This document shows positions 62,701-64,000 of a stretch of 64,000 nucleotides of DNA, piece by piece. The position numbers were made by a program, and so were the translations under genes. This stretch comes from Planctomycetaceae bacterium (GTDB taxonomy: Bacteria > Planctomycetota > Planctomycetia > Pirellulales > Lacipirellulaceae). The stretch lies in contig PABB01000017.1 of assembly GCA_002702655.1 (NCBI GenBank), positions 62,001 to 126,000 of the forward strand, given 5' to 3'. The notes under the pieces were generated by a model that saw only the letters and a program-made list of their open reading frames with translations, did not search any database and had not been told where the DNA came from. Each line of letters begins with the position of its first letter. Position 1 is the first letter of the stretch.

Positions 62701-64000
62701 ATGAACCGTCGCCAACTACAAAAACTGGGCGTCCCGCCGCAGTGTGCGGCCGCGGCGATTGATGCGCTACGCGCTGCTGCGTGCGAGGGGCTCGGATTCG
62801 GGCTCAAGGGCAAGCGGGCCCGCGATTTCGTGAAGCAAGTTGTCGAGTCGCCGGAGACATTTCGCCGTGACCCGGTGTGGGGCAAGCTTGCCGAGGAATT
62901 GCTCGGCCGCGGCGCAGAACCGCTGCGCGAGCCAATCGATTACCGGACGTGGGGTGAAGAGATCGATCCGGCAGCCCACAAGCAGATGCGCGACGCCTGC
63001 CGCGTCCCGTCGGCGGTTGGGGCAGCTTTGATGCCCGACGCTCATGTTGGCTATGGGTTACCGATTGGCGGCGTGTTGGCGTGCGAGGGCGCCGTCATTC
63101 CGTACGCTGTGGGCGTCGACATTGCCTGCCGGATGAAACTGTCCGTGCTTGATGCTCCTGTGGAGCACTTGGAGAACCGCCGCGAGCCGTTTCGCGACGC
63201 ACTGGAGCGCGGCACGCGATTCGGCGTCGGCGTCGAGCACCGCCCGCGGCAGGATCACGCCGTGATGGACGCCGACTGGACCGTCTCGCGGATCACGCGG
63301 GAGAAGAAGGACACGGCATGGAAGCAGTTAGGCACCAGCGGCTCGGGCAACCACTTTGTCGAGTTCGGCGTGCTCACGCTCGCGGAGCGTGACGAGCAGT
63401 TGGGCCTCGATGCGGGCCGATACGTCGCGTTGCTGTCGCACAGCGGCAGTCGCGGCGCCGGGGCCGCCGTGTGCAGCACCTACTCCGCCATCGCCCAGAA
63501 ACAGTTGCCGCGGGAACACAAGGAGTTGGGGCGGCTAGCGTGGCTCGACATGGCGAGCGAGGCGGGACAGGAATATTGGGCCGCTATGAACTTGATGGGC
63601 GAGTACGCCGCGGCCAACCACGCGGTGATTCACCGGTTGGTCTCCAATCTGCTGGGCGCCCGCGTCGTTGCCGGCGTTGAAAACCACCACAACTTTGCCT
63701 GGAAGGAGCACCACGGCGGCCGCGAGGTGATCGTCCATCGCAAAGGCGCCACCCCGGCCGGCGCCGGCGTGCTGGGCGTGATTCCCGGCTCGATGGCTGA
63801 TCCCGCGTTCGTCGTGCGCGGGCGCGGACATGCCGACAGTCTTGATTCCGCTTCCCACGGCGCCGGACGCTGCATGTCGCGCCGGCAGGCAAAAGACACG
63901 TTTCGCTTCAGCCAAGTAAAACGGAACTTAGCCGAGCGGGGAATTGAAGTGCTCACAGCCGGCTCCGACGAAGTGCCGGGCGTCTACAAGGACATTCGCA
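62701..64000 (+). CDS. rtcB: RtcB-family RNA ligase (partial, C-terminus off window)
   Basis: Starts at the ATG at 62701 and remains open at the right edge (433 codons). RtcB joins RNA ends with 2',3'-cyclic phosphate and 5'-OH using GTP and Mn2+. Metal and catalytic blocks seen: MPDAHVGYGLPIGGVLA, AVGVDIACRMKLSV with the metal Cys, GTSGSGNHFVEFG, LLSHSGSRGAG, GVENHHNFAWKE and SHGAGRCMSRRQAK. Only the last part of the family sequence is missing. No archease gene is visible in this window. It belongs to the bacterial RtcB group that differs from the E. coli enzyme in its N-terminal insertion. Confidence 0.94.
   Translation, partial: MNRRQLQKLGVPPQCAAAAIDALRAAACEGLGFGLKGKRARDFVKQVVESPETFRRDPVWGKLAEELLGRGAEPLREPIDYRTWGEEIDPAAHKQMRDACRVPSAVGAALMPDAHVGYGLPIGGVLACEGAVIPYAVGVDIACRMKLSVLDAPVEHLENRREPFRDALERGTRFGVGVEHRPRQDHAVMDADWTVSRITREKKDTAWKQLGTSGSGNHFVEFGVLTLAERDEQLGLDAGRYVALLSHSGSRGAGAAVCSTYSAIAQKQLPREHKELGRLAWLDMASEAGQEYWAAMNLMGEYAAANHAVIHRLVSNLLGARVVAGVENHHNFAWKEHHGGREVIVHRKGATPAGAGVLGVIPGSMADPAFVVRGRGHADSLDSASHGAGRCMSRRQAKDTFRFSQVKRNLAERGIEVLTAGSDEVPGVYKDIR

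Overview
The window is high-GC bacterial DNA from a member of the Planctomycetota, most likely order Pirellulales. The evidence is a SecDF fusion, two PEP-CTERM-tagged exported proteins, a TPR protein carrying RNA-polymerase alpha C-terminal domains, a TIGR03032/DUF4915 protein, several large secretin-fragment proteins, an ECF sigma factor paired with a membrane beta-propeller protein, weak Shine-Dalgarno signals, and dispersed REP-like palindromes. Most of it is ordinary chromosome. There is no phage, integrase, CRISPR array or classical insertion sequence.

Layout. 1-4071: left-truncated Lhr-type helicase with an in-frame palindromic repeat. 4176-8268: photolyase cluster (phrB, DUF3253, and divergently an SDR, a membrane-peroxiredoxin-like fusion and a small membrane protein). 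8653-10965: TIGR03032 protein and galE. 11004-15129: ECF sigma factor with a LolA-like/WD40 membrane partner, then rho. 15130-16610: long non-coding gap. 16611-23764: exported thioredoxin/YHS protein, HEAT/TPR protein, STN-domain protein, AsmA-like protein. 23909-31854: dapF, a DUF374 acyltransferase, xseA-xseB-ispA-dxs (exonuclease VII and early isoprenoid synthesis) and nadK. 31984-41162: secreted protein, tilS, rny-ymdB (RNase Y and metallophosphoesterase), DUF2752 protein, lipoprotein, stand-alone secretin domain, ChbG/YdjC-like protein. 41190-49583: two paralogous membrane proteins, two PEP-CTERM proteins, VWA protein, a nucleophile-less alpha/beta-hydrolase-fold protein, LysM protein. 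49907-56933 (minus strand): TPR-alphaCTD, tgt, yajC, secDF, plus tRNA-Thr(CGU). 57164-64000: multi-N-domain secretin-like protein, isocitrate-dehydrogenase-family enzyme, a small planctomycete protein, a possible small RNA with a strong SD, and right-truncated rtcB.

Functional threads. Export and envelope: YajC/SecDF move proteins across the membrane, while secretin fragments, the AsmA-like protein, a LysM protein and PEP-CTERM proteins populate the cell envelope. RNA metabolism: rho, rny, ymdB, tgt, tilS and rtcB. Isoprenoid supply: ispA and dxs next to exonuclease VII, a familiar bacterial arrangement. Regulation: an ECF sigma factor whose partner looks like a fused membrane anchor, LolA/RseB-like sensor and propeller.

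The least explained parts are the sigma/propeller pair, the 62.1-62.4 kb RNA locus, a terminator-like structured element upstream of the first PEP-CTERM gene, the REP-like family (one copy inside lhr), and several enzyme-fold proteins that have lost catalytic residues. All family names come from reading the sequence; no database search was run.
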